Shown one piece after another: positions 37,001-51,600 of a DNA stretch of 64,000 nucleotides (the first letter of the stretch is position 1; each line of letters starts with the position of its first letter). The stretch covers positions 15,156,609 through 15,220,608 of the forward strand of contig CM041084.1 in the NCBI GenBank assembly GCA_023079485.1. The letters run 5' to 3'. The notes beneath the pieces are model-generated. The model was given only the letters and a program-made list of their open reading frames with translations, made no database searches and was not told where the DNA came from. This stretch comes from Archilochus colubris (taxonomy: Eukaryota; Chordata; Aves; Apodiformes; Trochilidae). The position numbers were made by a program, and so were the translations under genes.

Positions 37001-40000
37001 TTTGTGTCAGGAAGATTCACACATGTCTGCTCAGCAGGAGCTGCAGTAAAGCATCCCTTTCCAGGCAGAGGGGCACATCTCAGCTCCATCTACTTATGTT
37101 TCAGCCCACCAGTCTTGGAATATGCAAGGACCATGTTTAAGTCAATAGGGAAATAGTGTTCAACACAAAAATCCAGGTTTGTGGAAGCAACACAAACACC
37201 AGGAAATTACTTTGTAATTCAACAAACTGTCACATTTCTCAAGAGAAAGCAACTCAGAAGCGTTAATCAACCCGGAAATCATTTCAGTTCAAACCACTTG
37301 TTAGACTGAAGTCATGCAGCAGGTTGCATTTCAGAGCCCCTGAAGCAAAGATATGAACAAAGAGTACAACAACCCGAGGTGCCAAAAGAGACATTGCCAG
37401 AATATGCGACACGTAAGTGAAGTAATGTTGAGATCGAGCAATTTACGCCTCCCAGGGTGTAATCCCATGATGCAATACTCAGATTAAATCTTAGACTATT
37501 ATCCCAGCATATGAACCCTGTTTGTTCCCAGCACAGAGGTGACCTGAAGATCCTGTTTAAACTAGCCCATTTATCCAATCAAGACAGTAAAAACAAAAGC
37601 ATAAGAGAGTGCCTCTTCTCCAAGTGCTTCTCTTGGTTTGCCCTGAAACCACCTCTGTTCCTATTTCAAAGTCTGGTCCCTAATTCTTGACCTCTCTCAA
37701 CTCCCGCTTTCTCTCTGTCTCTTCCATGTCTTGTCCTGTACAAGGCTACTTGTGATGCTGGGAAGACAAGACAGGGTGACTAAGCCTAATTGTTCTTGAT
37801 TTAACTTAAGTGTTTGCTGAGAAGAATGCACATGGAGTCACTTTTTTCCCCTGACAATTAACTTCTGCAGAGCTGTGTTGTTGTGACACTGTCTGCATTC
37901 AGTCACACATCATCACAAGCAACTGCAAGTCACTCATGAAAGTCTACTTCATGACTTTAAAAGCATAAATACTCATCCATTTCATGTTTCACTAGAAACT
38001 CAATAATCCTGTTCTTTCTCCAATTCAGCTGTCAAGCTTTCATGATATCAAACGTCTTTCATAGCTACACTTCAAAATTATGCCCTAACTTTACTTACAT
38101 GTATTTTTACTGATATCCAAACAACACAGCACAGACAGTATATAAGCCTTAATAATTTAAGATGAAAGCTTACTTAAATCTCAAGTAAAAGGTGCAGATC
38201 TATCTATTCTTAAGCAGAAGATAATTCAGATTCACACAGGTTTCACTGAGTGCAATGCAGTGACCTGGTACATGTTTTTTGTTTGAAGTAGTTTTAGTAG
38301 AAACTCTAGTTGGGGTTTTTAAGGCATGCAGTAAACTCTATTTCCTTCAACTTGAAGAGCTGCTTAGAATTACTAACATAGAATTCCTGACTCTGTTTCT
38401 TTCAGATGAGTTATATGGATGGTTTGACTATAGTAAGAAATGTATCATGTGCTTCACTCACTGCACAGAATAACTACTTGTCTTCACAATGAAGAGGAAT
38501 AAAAGATGACATGTAGTGCTGCTGGAGCAACGCCTGCCTCAGCTGTTCACAGATGTTCACCTGTTGCTAACAAATCAGGCAAGTTTGAGGGTTTTTTTTG
38601 GAAACTAAAGGCAGACAGGTGTTAAGGAGACTGACACCAAAGCCAAGTGAAGTCAGAGTCCTAACTTGTGGCTATCGGGTTAGCATTACCAGCCCCTAGT
38701 CACCACTGGAGTGCCAACATCTGCCTGAAACACTGCTTTCAGTAGGATCCCAACTTGTTTTCAGGGCCACTTAATGAAAAATGACATGGAAATACTGTCC
38801 ATTTTTCACTCTAATATAAATAGTTGGGGTAATTACTTTTTAAGAGTTAAGGAGTTATTCTACCTGTCTCCAAGATTCAACTGGGCTTTTTGTCAGAAAG
38901 GGCAAGATTGAAAAGTCATGTGTGAAGCATGTAAGACTTACATATTTCCTACACCATTTGGTGCAACTGTTTTGAAACGTTAATCTATACTCCTCCTTCT
39001 TTCCACAGCAAGCTAATAGGAGACAGTGCTAGCTTTGTTTTATTTTAGGATATAGACAGTAATTTTGTCTAAATCTAAGGCTGATATGATGAATCAAGAA
39101 TGAAATCCTGCAAGTCTTTGCTGACTGCCAAGAGTTTTACAGGTATAAGCCATGAAGAGCACATTTGGTAGTCATTAACTCCAAGGAAGTATTATTAACT
39201 TCTCGGTACTTTGATACACAATCTTTTTACTAACACCTGAACACAGTTCATTTGTAACAGACCACTAGTAACAGCATGGAAGCTTTTGGCATGAAACAGC
39301 TCCATTCTTTTGGGAAATTACACTCTTCCTGTGTAATGGCCTGATGGAGCCTCAAGTCATTTTAGAAGTGTCTGGCCTTAGTTAATATGACACATGATGC
39401 TTCATGTGCAGGTTCATCATGATGACTTTTTGTGTACCTGAACAGGGACACACCTGGAAACCTGAATTATTTATTTTGGTTCTTTGAAATCTCACTTTAT
39501 AAGTTATTTTTTTAAACCTCTGAAAGCTGACTTCACTAGAGACCAGTCCATCAACTAGACGCAAATAAATCAGCAAGGACTTAATATTTAATTGCTGTAC
39601 CCTCTCTACTGAAAGACTCCCTTCAATGCACTGCCACATGAGTAAGTGACATCAGAAGCATTTTTATCACTGGTTACCCAATGCATTCTTATCTGCTTAA
39701 GGCAGATTCCAACTAGGACACATTTTGCTTATTGAAAATCACGACCTTCCAATGTGCCTGTTAACTCTGAAATGCCTAGTTGGGAAAGAGTGACTCAGTA
39801 AGGTGAGATCACTGTGCACACTGCTTCCTCCTTTGAAAGCTCACTGTTTCTCTCCATTATGCCAAATGGAGGCTTCTCTCTGGAGAAACAGAAGCCCATG
39901 CATTCAGCAATAGAAAACACTGTGAACAGTAATGTTTCTGCAAAGTGAAGAATATCACCACCCTGTTACTGCAAACTATTCCAGAGCTTTTGCCTTCTTA

Positions 40001-41523
40001 AAATTGTAGTAAAATTTCCATGCACAGAGCCAATACATTGGGGAACAAACATGAACTCAAACAATGGCAATTTAAAGCAAGTGAACTTGTGCTATTTTCA
40101 TCTATGTCCAATACATTAAAGGCTTCATAGTCAAGAGCCAAGCTTGTGAACAGGTTCAAAACAAGGAAAAGACAATGTTGCATTTAAAAAAACCAAACCC
40201 ACAAACCACGAATTCTACACATCCTTAATCATGTCTTGCATAAACAAACCTACTAAAGCTTTCAAACCACTTAATCAACATAAACAAGAAAAAAAAATTC
40301 AGCTCATGTGTTACGATGTATGCAGGATAGGGATATACCCTTTCCACACAGAAAACTGTCAGACAACAACTGTTTGGAAATGTCTTGGTCATATGGCTCA
40401 ACTCCACCATCTCCAAGCCTATGCTTACTTACTATGAAGAACTGCATATTACCATTTCACTTTTCCTCAGCTAGCTAGTTTGGGGGAGATCTGTGTGCAG
40501 ATCCAGTGTAATCTCTCTTCTCTCTATAAAATGTAACATGGAATAGCTAAATTAAAACTGCTTGTCTGTTCCCACTACCCATATAAACTATCAAATTACA
40601 AGCAAATAAATGCCAAGTACAAAGCTACCATCCTTCTTAATAAATCTGATATTCTCCTTCTCACTGGAAATTTTTGCCAATAATGTAATTTAGCAATGCA
40701 GTCAACACAAAACAGCATTGGAAGAGGTAGAATTAATGCTTAAATTGATTAACTGATCCCCCAGAGACAGCAGGGAAGAAACTTTACCTGTTCCAACAAG
40801 TTAAAACATCTGCTGTACAAAGAGAACACTTCACTTTTGTTACTTATCAATCAAAACATTTCCTGCATTACAACCTTAGCATGTTCGAGCCTAAAACTCA
40901 AGTTAAGAGCTCTAACAGTGTCTTTCTGGGGTCTTCCCACGCTCTGGGGTAGCTAACTTCCATTTCTGATGTCTCTGTAGTCTGTTATAAGACTTTTAAG
41001 GCATTGACATATTCTACTAGATTAATAGGAGCACAACACAGGCATGCTAAAGTGGTAGAACAATTTAAGTCAACTTGCTTTTTAAAATGTAAGTAGCAAA
41101 GAAAAAAAATTATATAAAAAGGATGCCTATTAAAATAATAATTTTACTAGAAGCAATGTAAAAATGTTTTAAAGTCAAGTATCACATACACATCTTTTAA
41201 GCTAAGACAAAAACTATCAGGTTATCTGAAGCCTGACATACTGATCAGGCAGTTCCTTCCTAACCCTCACTGTGCCTGCAGGTAGAAGGATTCAGTCTCC
41301 TATAAAATATACAGACAGAGGTAAGTATTTAAATGTATATCTAACAAAGTCTGTGTAAAAAAGATTAGATATATGAGGGTTTTTTTTATTGCAATAAAAT
41401 ATTACTATCCCTTAACTGACAGTTTTTAAACAGTAACTGTTCAGATGTGCTCTGTTTTATAGTATTCTCTGGACTAAAACACAGGTTTATATAATTCAGA
41501 AAAAGAGTTCTAGATCCATTAAC

Positions 41524-41550
<27 letters not shown>
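41524..41550 (+). repeat. (AT)n microsatellite
   Basis: About thirteen uninterrupted AT dinucleotides. Confidence 0.95.
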
Positions 41551-41555
<5 letters not shown>

Positions 41556-42187
41556 AAACAGAAAATGGTCTTAAATTGTTAGTTCCTGGAAAGGAAACTC
41601 AAAATCAGAAAGTTCATTTCTTTGTCAAGGACACCAGTTTTTTGTTTCTGGAGATTAAAATAAAAAACCTGGAACACCTCTGAAGGAAGAAACCTCCTCT
41701 TCCAAACCCCCTGCCCCTTATGCTCCCTCCTCTTTTAACAGCTGATTCTGCTGCAGGAGAGCAAGGTAAAACAGTGCCAGTAACTTTCACCTGTAATACT
41801 TTCATGGTAATACTTAAAAAGGAGTAAGTTGGAGAAAGCTTGCTTCAGAACACTCCAAGTTTCAAAATACAACAGTTATTCAGTGCAGCAGGATTCACAT
41901 GCATTTATAGAACTTCTTAGACACAAGATAAAATTACAATGGAAGAACTTTGTTCTTGCAGAAGTGTTCTGATAGCTGCTTTTAGTACTGTGGTTAAGGC
42001 TAACATATGTAAAACAAAAAGTTCTGAAAAATAAAAGAGGGGGACCTCACAACAGAAACTAAATAGCGACAGGACTTTCCATTCATAGCAGGAGGAATTC
42101 ATCCTCTAAGCAAAATCACAAGAGTAAAACCACAAAATGCCTTAAGGAAGGCTGAATGACAGCACAGGCTGGGATAAACCCACTCAC

Positions 42188-42304
42188 GTTTCAATCTGAC
42201 AAAGCTGCAAATATGCTCAAACAACTGGCTCGAGCGACTGCGTGCAAGCTCTCCGAACGTGGTGTTACTTACTTCAGAATCCTGTAAAATATCCACTTGT
42301 CTGC
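42188..42304 (-). other. Candidate exon (low confidence), 117 nt, open frame
   Basis: On the minus strand a pyrimidine tract (cttctttcctcccttgtg) ends at acceptor taaag|GCAG. After 117 nt, a multiple of three, there is a gtgagtgg donor. One frame is open throughout and includes RQVDILQDSEVSNTTFGELA; the other two have stops. The segment is locally rich in CpG (around 42188-42260) compared with its surroundings. An internal GAA|gtaagt donor at 42273 would give a 32-nt exon instead. The predicted peptide matches nothing I recognise. It could be a distal SVIL 5' exon, an exon of an unknown transcript, a conserved non-coding element, or chance. Confidence 0.3.
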
Positions 42305-44509
42305 CTTTACACAAGGGAGGAAAGAAGATATAGATGCAGCAGAAGGGGTCGTCTTCTCAAAATAGTTACTGATAATGACTAAAGCTCTCTTTAGCCAGGT
42401 ATTTCATAATTCTTGTTTTAGAAAAGTTTCTCACTGCAGCTAAGATACCTTTCCAGTGGACCTTACTCTCACCCACTGAGAAAACAGAATACTGACTTCA
42501 CAAAAGTTACCAAATATCAACATGCAATGCTAGCAAGTACATGTGCAGTCAAGATGATGCAGATAAGTCAGATAAATTTAGAACAACGCTTTCATAAAAG
42601 CATGCGTTCACCAAACGCAGTAAATATGCTGGAGCTATATCCAAGTGCTGATTCCAATTACTAGAGCAAAAAATTTATTAGTGAAAATCTCCTTTTAAGA
42701 GTTCGCTGCCATCTGAAGTCCTCAACAGTGTTGGTCCTTGATCTGCCTTTAGTACTTCCGTCCATCACTGGATTTATCCACATAAAAAGCTATAGGCTCT
42801 CCAGCCTCGGAGGACTAAGCCAAATGCAGTGTGGCAACTTCACACAGGACCAACCTTTTATGGTTGGAACAGTAGAGCTTTGATACAGCTAATCTACCAT
42901 AAATAGCTCTTGAAACTCAGAAGGATCAAATCAGCTGTTGCAACAGTCCCAGCCTGTAGCTGCTTCAAATCCAATTATACTGTCAACTCTATCTTGCAGC
43001 TCTCATTTTTACTCCCCCATCCAAAACTTTTTTTAGTCCATCTGCTAATTAAGAAATTGAGAAATTAAGACAAAAGCAGCAGAATAAAATGCATTTAGTA
43101 AGAATTTGAAACAAAGGCACAAGTAGTCTTAAAATTATCTTAAGGAACAGATGTTTTATTCTGTTCTAAACACCGCTAGAATTTGACGCTCATTAAAAAA
43201 ATTTTAAAAATCAGCCCTGACTTGCAATGCAAACATACGATTTGAAATAAGTGAAGAATTCCAACAACAGCAAGCTCAGCTTCAAAAGGTGGCTGAAACC
43301 AAGCAGATAAACTTCACAGAGCACTATCCGTGTCCAAGATTAAGGCATAAGGCACTAAATTGCTTGCATATTTTTTTCTGCAACTCAAATACACTTGAGG
43401 AGTTCTAGAAGTCACTGTTATAAATCCCTGAATCACAATGTTGCAGGTGGTTAAAACCTTTTTGCTACAAAGAAGCTGAGAACTTTAATTTAAGAATTCT
43501 TAAGGAACTAGGAGCTTCCAAAACATATGTTTACTGACCACACAAGTCAGTATAAATCCAAGAATCACCACTAGGATTACTGAAGCACAGTAATCCCTGA
43601 GAAACTAGTGCAGTGACACTGAAAAAAGATATAGGTTTGGAGCCAGTGAAACTCAGGTGACCGGAATTATCTTTATGGTTCACCTCACAGTGCAAAGAAA
43701 CAGTGCAGGTACATAAGTATACACAAATAAAAGATCCTGTTTTATCCGTACATTTGTTAACATCTCTCTGGTCTTTCCAAAACCAAGAATTTAATTACTC
43801 CAGTGCAGGAACACCACAAGGAAAGAAGTGTCTTGTGGGCAAAGTGAGCACATAGATCCTGAACATTGCCAAGGCATTCTTCCGCAATATTGGGCATGAC
43901 ATTTACCATCCAAGCATCAGTCCTCCTCGTACAAGCAGGGGGATAAGGAGGTTCCTGATATTCAAACTGCTTTAAGAGGGGGTTGAAATTTGGCTAAGGA
44001 ACAGAACAGAAAAAGCATCATCTTCCATGTAATGGAAAACTGTCAGCCATATGCCATCCTCTCTGAGCTTGTGTTAGACTTAATTACCTCAGTTAAAGGG
44101 CCTGGGTTTTAACTGATTTGCAAAGCATGCAACATAGCTTGAACACAAAAAGAGTCATTGGTTTCAATGTTTTCTACTCAGATTATGTCAAAGCAACTTC
44201 AACTAAGTGTGGGTGGGTTAAACGAATTAGTTTGCTATCTCCTCTACATTATATATGAAGAACCCAGCAGGGTCAACTTCTGGAAGCCTCAGAGAAGCCA
44301 GAGCTGGAAGAAGGCAGAGAATTTTCCCTTTAGGCCCTAGCAAATGCCTGACTGAATCAATGCACAGGGGACAGTGAGCTTTCTATTATCATGGAGTAAA
44401 CTGAGCATATGACAAGTAGATAAAAGAGACAAACATGATCTGCACAAATAAGTTTATCACTTTGAACACAGCTTGTAGAACATGTCACATTATACTTCTG
44501 CACTGTGTT

Positions 44510-44531
44510 AAAAAAAAAAAAAAAAAAAAAA
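44510..44531 (+). repeat. A22 homopolymer
   Basis: A run of 22 A. No recognisable retroposed sequence adjoins it. Confidence 0.94.
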
Positions 44532-45639
44532 GCTGAACCAACTGCTGACAAAAGTTCAACAGAGCTCTTAAAAATGCAGCAGGCATGCTTGCAACTGGCA
44601 AAAGAAAGAGCAGCCGTGAGCATACTGCCAGAGCACAACCACATATGCCCTATCCATAACCATTAAAACCCAAGGTCTTTTATTACTGAGGAATTTGAAG
44701 GATTTGAATTATGACATGGAAACACACCCCCGCTAAAGGAGCTGGACTAGGATTGCTTGCCTCTTTTATAGAAACCACTCTACATTCATTCTCCCTCTCA
44801 CACAGGCAACTATGTTAAAGGATTTCCCTTTCATACATAATTTGAAAAATACATCCTGTGTGTGCTCTTTTCACATAGACTTCCTTGGCAATGACCACAC
44901 AAAGTAGAACTAAGTGCACCACAGAAATGCAACAGTTTCTCCCCCTTCCTCTGCAATACAAAATTTGTGTAAACAGAGTAGAGGAAGACACAGCCAATGC
45001 ATTAGAACACCACTAGCTCTTTACAGCAAGCATAAGATCTGGCACATAAGATCTTCCCGAGACCATCACCTATATTATCAAAGACAATGAGAAATCATAC
45101 TTTTCTCAGGCCACAGGCTCTGTCTCAATGAAGGCAGAAGAAGACCCACTCCTGATACTAGCATCTTGCATTGCAAGGAAGGAAATGTGCCCCTCTGAGT
45201 AACAGTCGGGAAATAGTATCAGTACAAAACACCATGAAATCTGGATTAAGCATGCATTTATTTAACAATTCACCTTCCCGGTTTATAGATATCTTCTTCT
45301 TAACTGGGGAGGGGAAAGACTTCCCAGAAAAAAAAAAAAGACACATTTACTAAAAAGTGACTTACTAGCATCCATTGTTAGAATCATGACCCCTCTTCTG
45401 TGTCCCAGGAAGCAGGAAGCCTTACCCATCCAGTGTATGCGAATGACTCAGAAGGACTGCATGGCTTTGTTTCAGCTTATATCTTCTAGCTGATTCACCC
45501 CTCCTCCCTCTCGTGGGATAAAAGTGTTGCCTGTGCCTGGCCATCCCTATTGGCTCAGCTAGAGAACCACACTCATTTAGCATATTCCCATTTCTGTGAG
45601 AGTCTAAAATAACCTGTAGAGGATTTTTTATTTATTTTT

Positions 45640-45664
45640 AAAACAAAGAAACAAACAAACAAAA
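45640..45664 (+). repeat. (AAAC)n-like low-complexity tract
   Basis: Imperfect AAAC repeats followed by a C run. Confidence 0.8.
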
Positions 45665-48600
45665 CCCCCAAGACAAGAACTTTTTTTTGTCTTTCTTGGA
45701 GGACAAACCATTTATTTTTTTCACTATTAGACGCATGTTACAGTTGGTTTTATTGCCACAGGGCCAGACAATTCCCTGCATTCTGAATTGATGATAAGGT
45801 GGCAAGTCAGGAAGGACAGTCCCGAAAACTTCAGCAATCCCCAGTTCAGCTGCACCGTCTGTCTACAGGAATAAAGCCAGATGTTTTGTGCCAAAGCCCA
45901 TGCCCTCCAACCCATCTTGGCTTCAATGCAAACTGTATATACCCCCAAAGCTAAGATCTTCCATTCAATTTTCAGACAGGCAGAACAGTAAAAAGATTGC
46001 TATCTTACTGAAGATGCACATCCAGACTCTACAGGTGAAACTCTACAGTGAGGAAAAAGTGAGGAAAAATTGTTTTCTTAATTTGTAGGGTACTCTAGGT
46101 GTAACTACTATATTCTAGGCTCTGCCTGAAGAACTTAAAAAGTACAATCTGTTTGTGATCCACCACTCCCACGAAATAATAGAGTGTTATAAACATCATC
46201 ATAATGTAAGTGAGAAATCTATTTGATCAGGAGATATCACAACACTTTGTTAACTTTGATCAAACCATGGGTCAGCCTAAAAAGTGTATTTGGAATGAGG
46301 GAAGCTGAAGGGGGAAAGGAGTCTGTTTCTTTCTGTACTGCAAAAATCCTTACAGTTTGCAGTCTGAAAGACTCACCTGAAAGGCAAGCTTCTGTATCTT
46401 GCAGTGTGAACTGCTGACAGACTTGTTATCTGCACTTAGGGATTCAGCAAATGCAGTGAATAAAGCACTGGTGTTCCTTGTCTCCGATAAGAGCTACCTT
46501 TTCTAAATAAAGCATGGACATATTAGGCTACTGTCTCACCATGTTAGTCACCACTAGATAACCTAAGATTCATAACTCTGCAATACAACCACAAGTGTAT
46601 TTTGGAAGTGTTGCTTGTGGCTGTTGAAATAAACAGAGTACTCCCTCTCCTCCCTCCCTCTGTTTTTAGAAAAGGTATCAGATGCAAGTCTCAAACACCA
46701 AGGTTTATAGAGCCACTGATGAAGTTAGAATCCACAGTTCAAAGAACTGAGCAAAAGCAGTACAACCAAGTCATCACTTCCCAGATTTCTTGACCTCCTC
46801 ATGCTTTGTATGGCTTCACACCAGCACACTGGAGTCATTACACTTTGGGGGAAACAAAATATTCCTAAATATGAAAATTTCTGATATTTTTAGCAGGACA
46901 CTGTGATAAAAGTTTTGGATGAAAGCGTGAATAATTCAGATCCTAGAAAGAAACCTGAAATCTTTCACTAAATGGAAATTAGGAAAAAATTACCCAGGTG
47001 GACAAGCTGCTCCTCAAAAAGGCTTACTACAGAAAGAAGCACAAGGTGTCAGAAAGGATGTCAGATTGAATGGATTAGTGCTTTCACCCAAAGTTTTCAA
47101 CTCTCAAATAGTCTGGATGCTATAGTGTTGACCATAAGAAATAGCTAAGGCACAACACCAACAGCATTTGGCAACAGCCTAGGCCATGCATGTTGAACTT
47201 CTGGGAGTAGAAGCATAGCTTTCTTTCTTACAAATAACTACTAATTTGAAGAGAGATGCAGCAGTAAAGAAGATGATTTTACAATCTCTCTATCCCACCC
47301 TTTCTCACCAGGCAACATCTTTACAAAAATTTCCAATGCTCTAAACAACAACAAAAACAACAAAAAAAATCCATGACAACAAAAATAAATGCTTTGTGTA
47401 TGCCTTCAAGTAGTGCTATCCCAAAGCCTGAGAGGAACTGTAAGGAGAAAATAGAAAAGGACCAGTCCTTGCCAAGTGAAGAGCTGGTACATTCTTAAAT
47501 ACAAGATGCTAGGCTAATCCAACACTAACACTTCCATCCTCTAGCAACCCAAGGATAAGTGATATTGCCAGAGAACACCAGCCATAAGAGGTACTACACC
47601 AAACACACAGATTTTAACAAAAACATTATCATATGTTGTATAAGAGCAAACCATTTGCAACAGGACAACACTGTCTGTAAGCTTGGCTTTCATAAGAAGT
47701 CTGGTACTATTGTTCTGCAGCAGTAAAGTGCAAAAATTCATGCAAACTGCTCTTAAAACAGCAAAAAAAAAATTACGAGTCAGCAGGAGATTGTGAAGTA
47801 CTGAATGGCATTATTTATTAAAATGGTGCAAGCATTAATAATTCAACTTACAAAGTATTTGGAAAAGTAGTTGAAACCATGGGGAGGGAGGGTGGAGAGG
47901 AAAGGGAGGGCAGTCTTACTGACATCCAAATATATAAGAGGAAATAAATGTTTCTGCCTTTATCCTGAGAAGAGAGATAATGAAGTTTCCAGCTAGATTA
48001 GAGACATAGTGTTGAGCATGTGTCATTAACCTGAAGTGTTTCAATTCTATCCAAGACAGCAGAAATGAAACAACCCACTTGTTTTGCAAGAACTGGCTGC
48101 AATTTCTGTAATTAAAAATAAACCAGTATGAGAAGGGTCACTGCATCTTTCTTCACACGTAAGCAGGGCTGCTAAAGTGTCCAACAAGACAGCACATGAA
48201 CTTGTACACGAAGTCTTGGCTTTGCAGTCTGTTTGTGGATGTTACACAATACAGGTAGTATATGATAAATGGCATGCTGCTAGCAACACCAACACACTCT
48301 AAATTTTAAAAAGCAAAATACCTCTTCATAAACTGTGTCTACTGGAATGACATAAAAAGAGAGTGGGACTCATCTGATCATGCCCTGCATACTTCCCAGC
48401 CTCTCCAGTCAATAAGACTGTGTTCACCAGATGCAACTCCAGTAACGAAGGAGAAACCTAGGCCAGAACCTCCAGAGATCACCAATGTTCTTCAATAATT
48501 TTATGGTTTGATAATCGAGTCCATGGAATTCTTACTGAATTTATACTATAAGCTACTTATGGATATAGCAAATACTGAATGGCATTGAAAGTTGCTTTGG

Positions 48601-51600
48601 AAAAACTAAAACATTCATCTGAAAATGACATACCCAAATACCCTGTGGTTTAGTTACCAGATGTTCTCAAGCTATGTCTTGTCTTATCTCTATCAAGTCA
48701 AGTCTGTAAATTGTGTACAATCTCTGTTAACAGTCTCTGGTTGTTTAAATCATCTGCTAAAATAATCCTCATGGATTTTAGTTGTTGATTCATTTGGGTT
48801 TTTTAAATGCAGCCAGAATACCCATTGGTGTGATAGCATAATCTAAAGGTTACAACCCTTTTATGGTGGTATGTACCAAGAAGCAAGTTCAGCAAGAAAC
48901 TCCCTAGAGGCTGGAATTACTTGAACCTTTGCTGAAAAAATTTATTTAAGTACATATTGCCCTTAAAAACCTAAATTCACAGGACTGCTCACATAATTTT
49001 CAGTACATGCTTTAATCTTGCAAGAACAGGCTACTTCTGCTCACCTGCATTACTTTATTCACCATATACAGTATACAGCTAATAACTTTGATGTGAATAT
49101 GCATGCTCTAAATATTTTTGGAGGAGACTTTGTATAAATGCTTTCATTCAGCATCATCGAGATCCAATACATTTTTCCATGACTGTACTCCAAAGCCAAA
49201 TCCTTGGGAACCAAGATTAGGTTTTGCTTTTCTACTGCAAACCCTTCCAACTTTTCAAGCTCTTGAGCACATATGTACTAAAAAGCACAGATAGATTCTT
49301 CTTTAAATGTTTGATACAAACAACACCAGAAAAAACAAAACACACAAAAAACCATGACCCCCCCCAAAATAACCCATCACCACCACCAAACTAACCACAG
49401 ATTCTTATTTCACATCTGCATCCATTTTTCACCACAAGCTCACCTTAAATTCCAACCATCCATGCGTGACCCTCTGAGTAGATGGGCATCACCATATCTA
49501 AGTGGTTCACAATCCAAAAGCAAGTCCTCCTCCTACAGGAAATAAATACAAAAAATATATGGGTAAGAATCACAAACATACATTCCATGATATGAAAAAA
49601 CTTCAGAATCACCAGGCAGTTACAGAAATGGTATGACCTGCAGAGAACGAAGCCACTCAAGAGTATATTGCTACCTTGCCTATTCCTATAGACAAGATCA
49701 TCATCATAAGCAAAAACACTTCTGAAAGTCCAGCTACTGATGCACTGTAGCTACATTCACAGGGAAAGAAAGGTCTTGCAAGTTTGCTAGGAACCCTGAG
49801 AAACCTGACCATTCACTTGCTAATGGCTGAGCCTTTAACATAAGACAAAGTCTTGCACTACCATATTCTCTAGAAATGCCAAGCTTTCTCGTAACCACCT
49901 CACAGAAAGAAAGCAGTCTGTATCACAACTTTCAATAAGGTCAAGCAGCACTGAAGACAACGGCAAAACAGCAGCATCTACCAAAAGGCTATTACCCTCA
50001 AAATCCTAAGGGGATGCAACTGGCAGATCCATCTCTCTTCCTTAAACCACAGCAATGAGGAGACAGACCTGAGACCCCTCCCAGGGAAAGCACCTGACCT
50101 ATCAAGTATGTTCAGCTTTGTGGGTAACACCTGCCACATGGCCTGATTTTTGATCCTCACATCTTGAAACACACCTGCTTTTATTTTCTTCTTTGGCAAA
50201 TACAAAACATCTCTAGCACTGCCTGTAACACTAATTACTTTCCCTCAGGGTGTTTTAGCCCATATGGAGATTCATGTTAATGCAGTACTGAAGTCAGGTT
50301 GTTTCAGCATTACATTGTCCATAAGCATGCCAATCCACTGAACTCATAAAAACTCCCAATAACAGAACACTTCAGGATTGTTATGCTATTCTGTATCACC
50401 AATGCAGATGTTTCTTTCCACAGAGCAGTGAGGAGTTCTCCAAGGCAGCCCTGAGCTCCATGGAACAGTCTGTGCTGTTGAATAGATTCCTGTTTCCCTC
50501 CTGTAATTATAGCTGTTAGCTGAAACAACAGTTTACTCTTGCAGGGTGAGGTTCAGCTCTCCTACATATGTATGCAGGAGACAAATATACTGCTTTCATT
50601 TTCGCTGCTCCTTCATTAAACTTCCTTTTTTAATCTATAAAGAGGCACTAAATGAAGTCATGATATCCTAAGGAACCAAAGCAACGACTGTTAAGAGCAG
50701 TCAGGTCACTACTCTGCTTCCCCTGCAGCTGCTGAACATGTCATACACTAATAACAGCATATAGAGAAAAGGTCAAAACAAAAATAATTCATTATGAAAA
50801 TGCTGAAATACAGATAGAACAGGAATTTCTCTGACTTGGGAAAAATTTTGATGTGAAAAGACAAACGACCCCCCGGACACAAACTACCTTAGAGACCATG
50901 GGAAGAGCTAATGCAGCAACTCAGTCCTCTCTCTCCCTAATGTTATGCAGCTGTTCCCTCATTTTCACTATGATAGTTCCCAAATTATGGTAAACCATGT
51001 GCTGTTGTTTTTCCATTTACAACTTTCATTCAACTCAAATGGACATTTACATGAAAGGTAAAATGTGTGGGGAATCACCTCAGCTTGGCAGAAAATGTGG
51101 AGGAAAAAAGGTGGTCAGCAAGGGGTAGTTGAAAGAAAGATAAATCAGTTCTTCCACCACAGCAGAGCCACAGTTACTGACTGCTGTCTTGTTACTCAGT
51201 CTTGGGGTTGCCTTCTATTGTTCCTACCTTCTTCCTTTTTACATTTTAATGTTTTAAAGACTGAAAAGGCAGAAATTTGAAATCCAGCTATAGTTTCAGT
51301 CAACTACTTCATGTCTCCTGGAAATCCCTGCAAGGTTGGGAAAAGGTCCCATTTATAATGCACAGCATGCATTAAACCCAGTGTGCATTGGTGAATGCAA
51401 CATCTGCATGCTGGAACAACAGAAAAAAGACCATGAAGCTGCAGTTTTAAAGGCCTCCAGTTCTGAAGCCTGTTTAAATCTATTGTTTCAAAGGAATTGA
51501 GTTGAACTATCTTGATAGAGTTGGTGATGGTGGGGTTTATTTATATTGCCTATGTCACTGTATTCTGCACATCCTTGTTAGTGTCAGAAGTCTTACAAGA

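Larger units (their letters stand above)
23501..42187 (-). other. Long non-coding stretch (SVIL 5' intron or flank)
   Basis: No gene is supported. It holds a (CCAT)n microsatellite at 25099-25118, T16 at 25352-25367, a pyrimidine-rich segment at about 26240-26480, a T30 tract at 31031-31060 and an (AT)n at 41524-41550. An exon-like piece near 33.75-33.9 kb has splice-like signals on both strands and is unresolved. I see no long coding frames or known transposons here. Confidence 0.5.
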
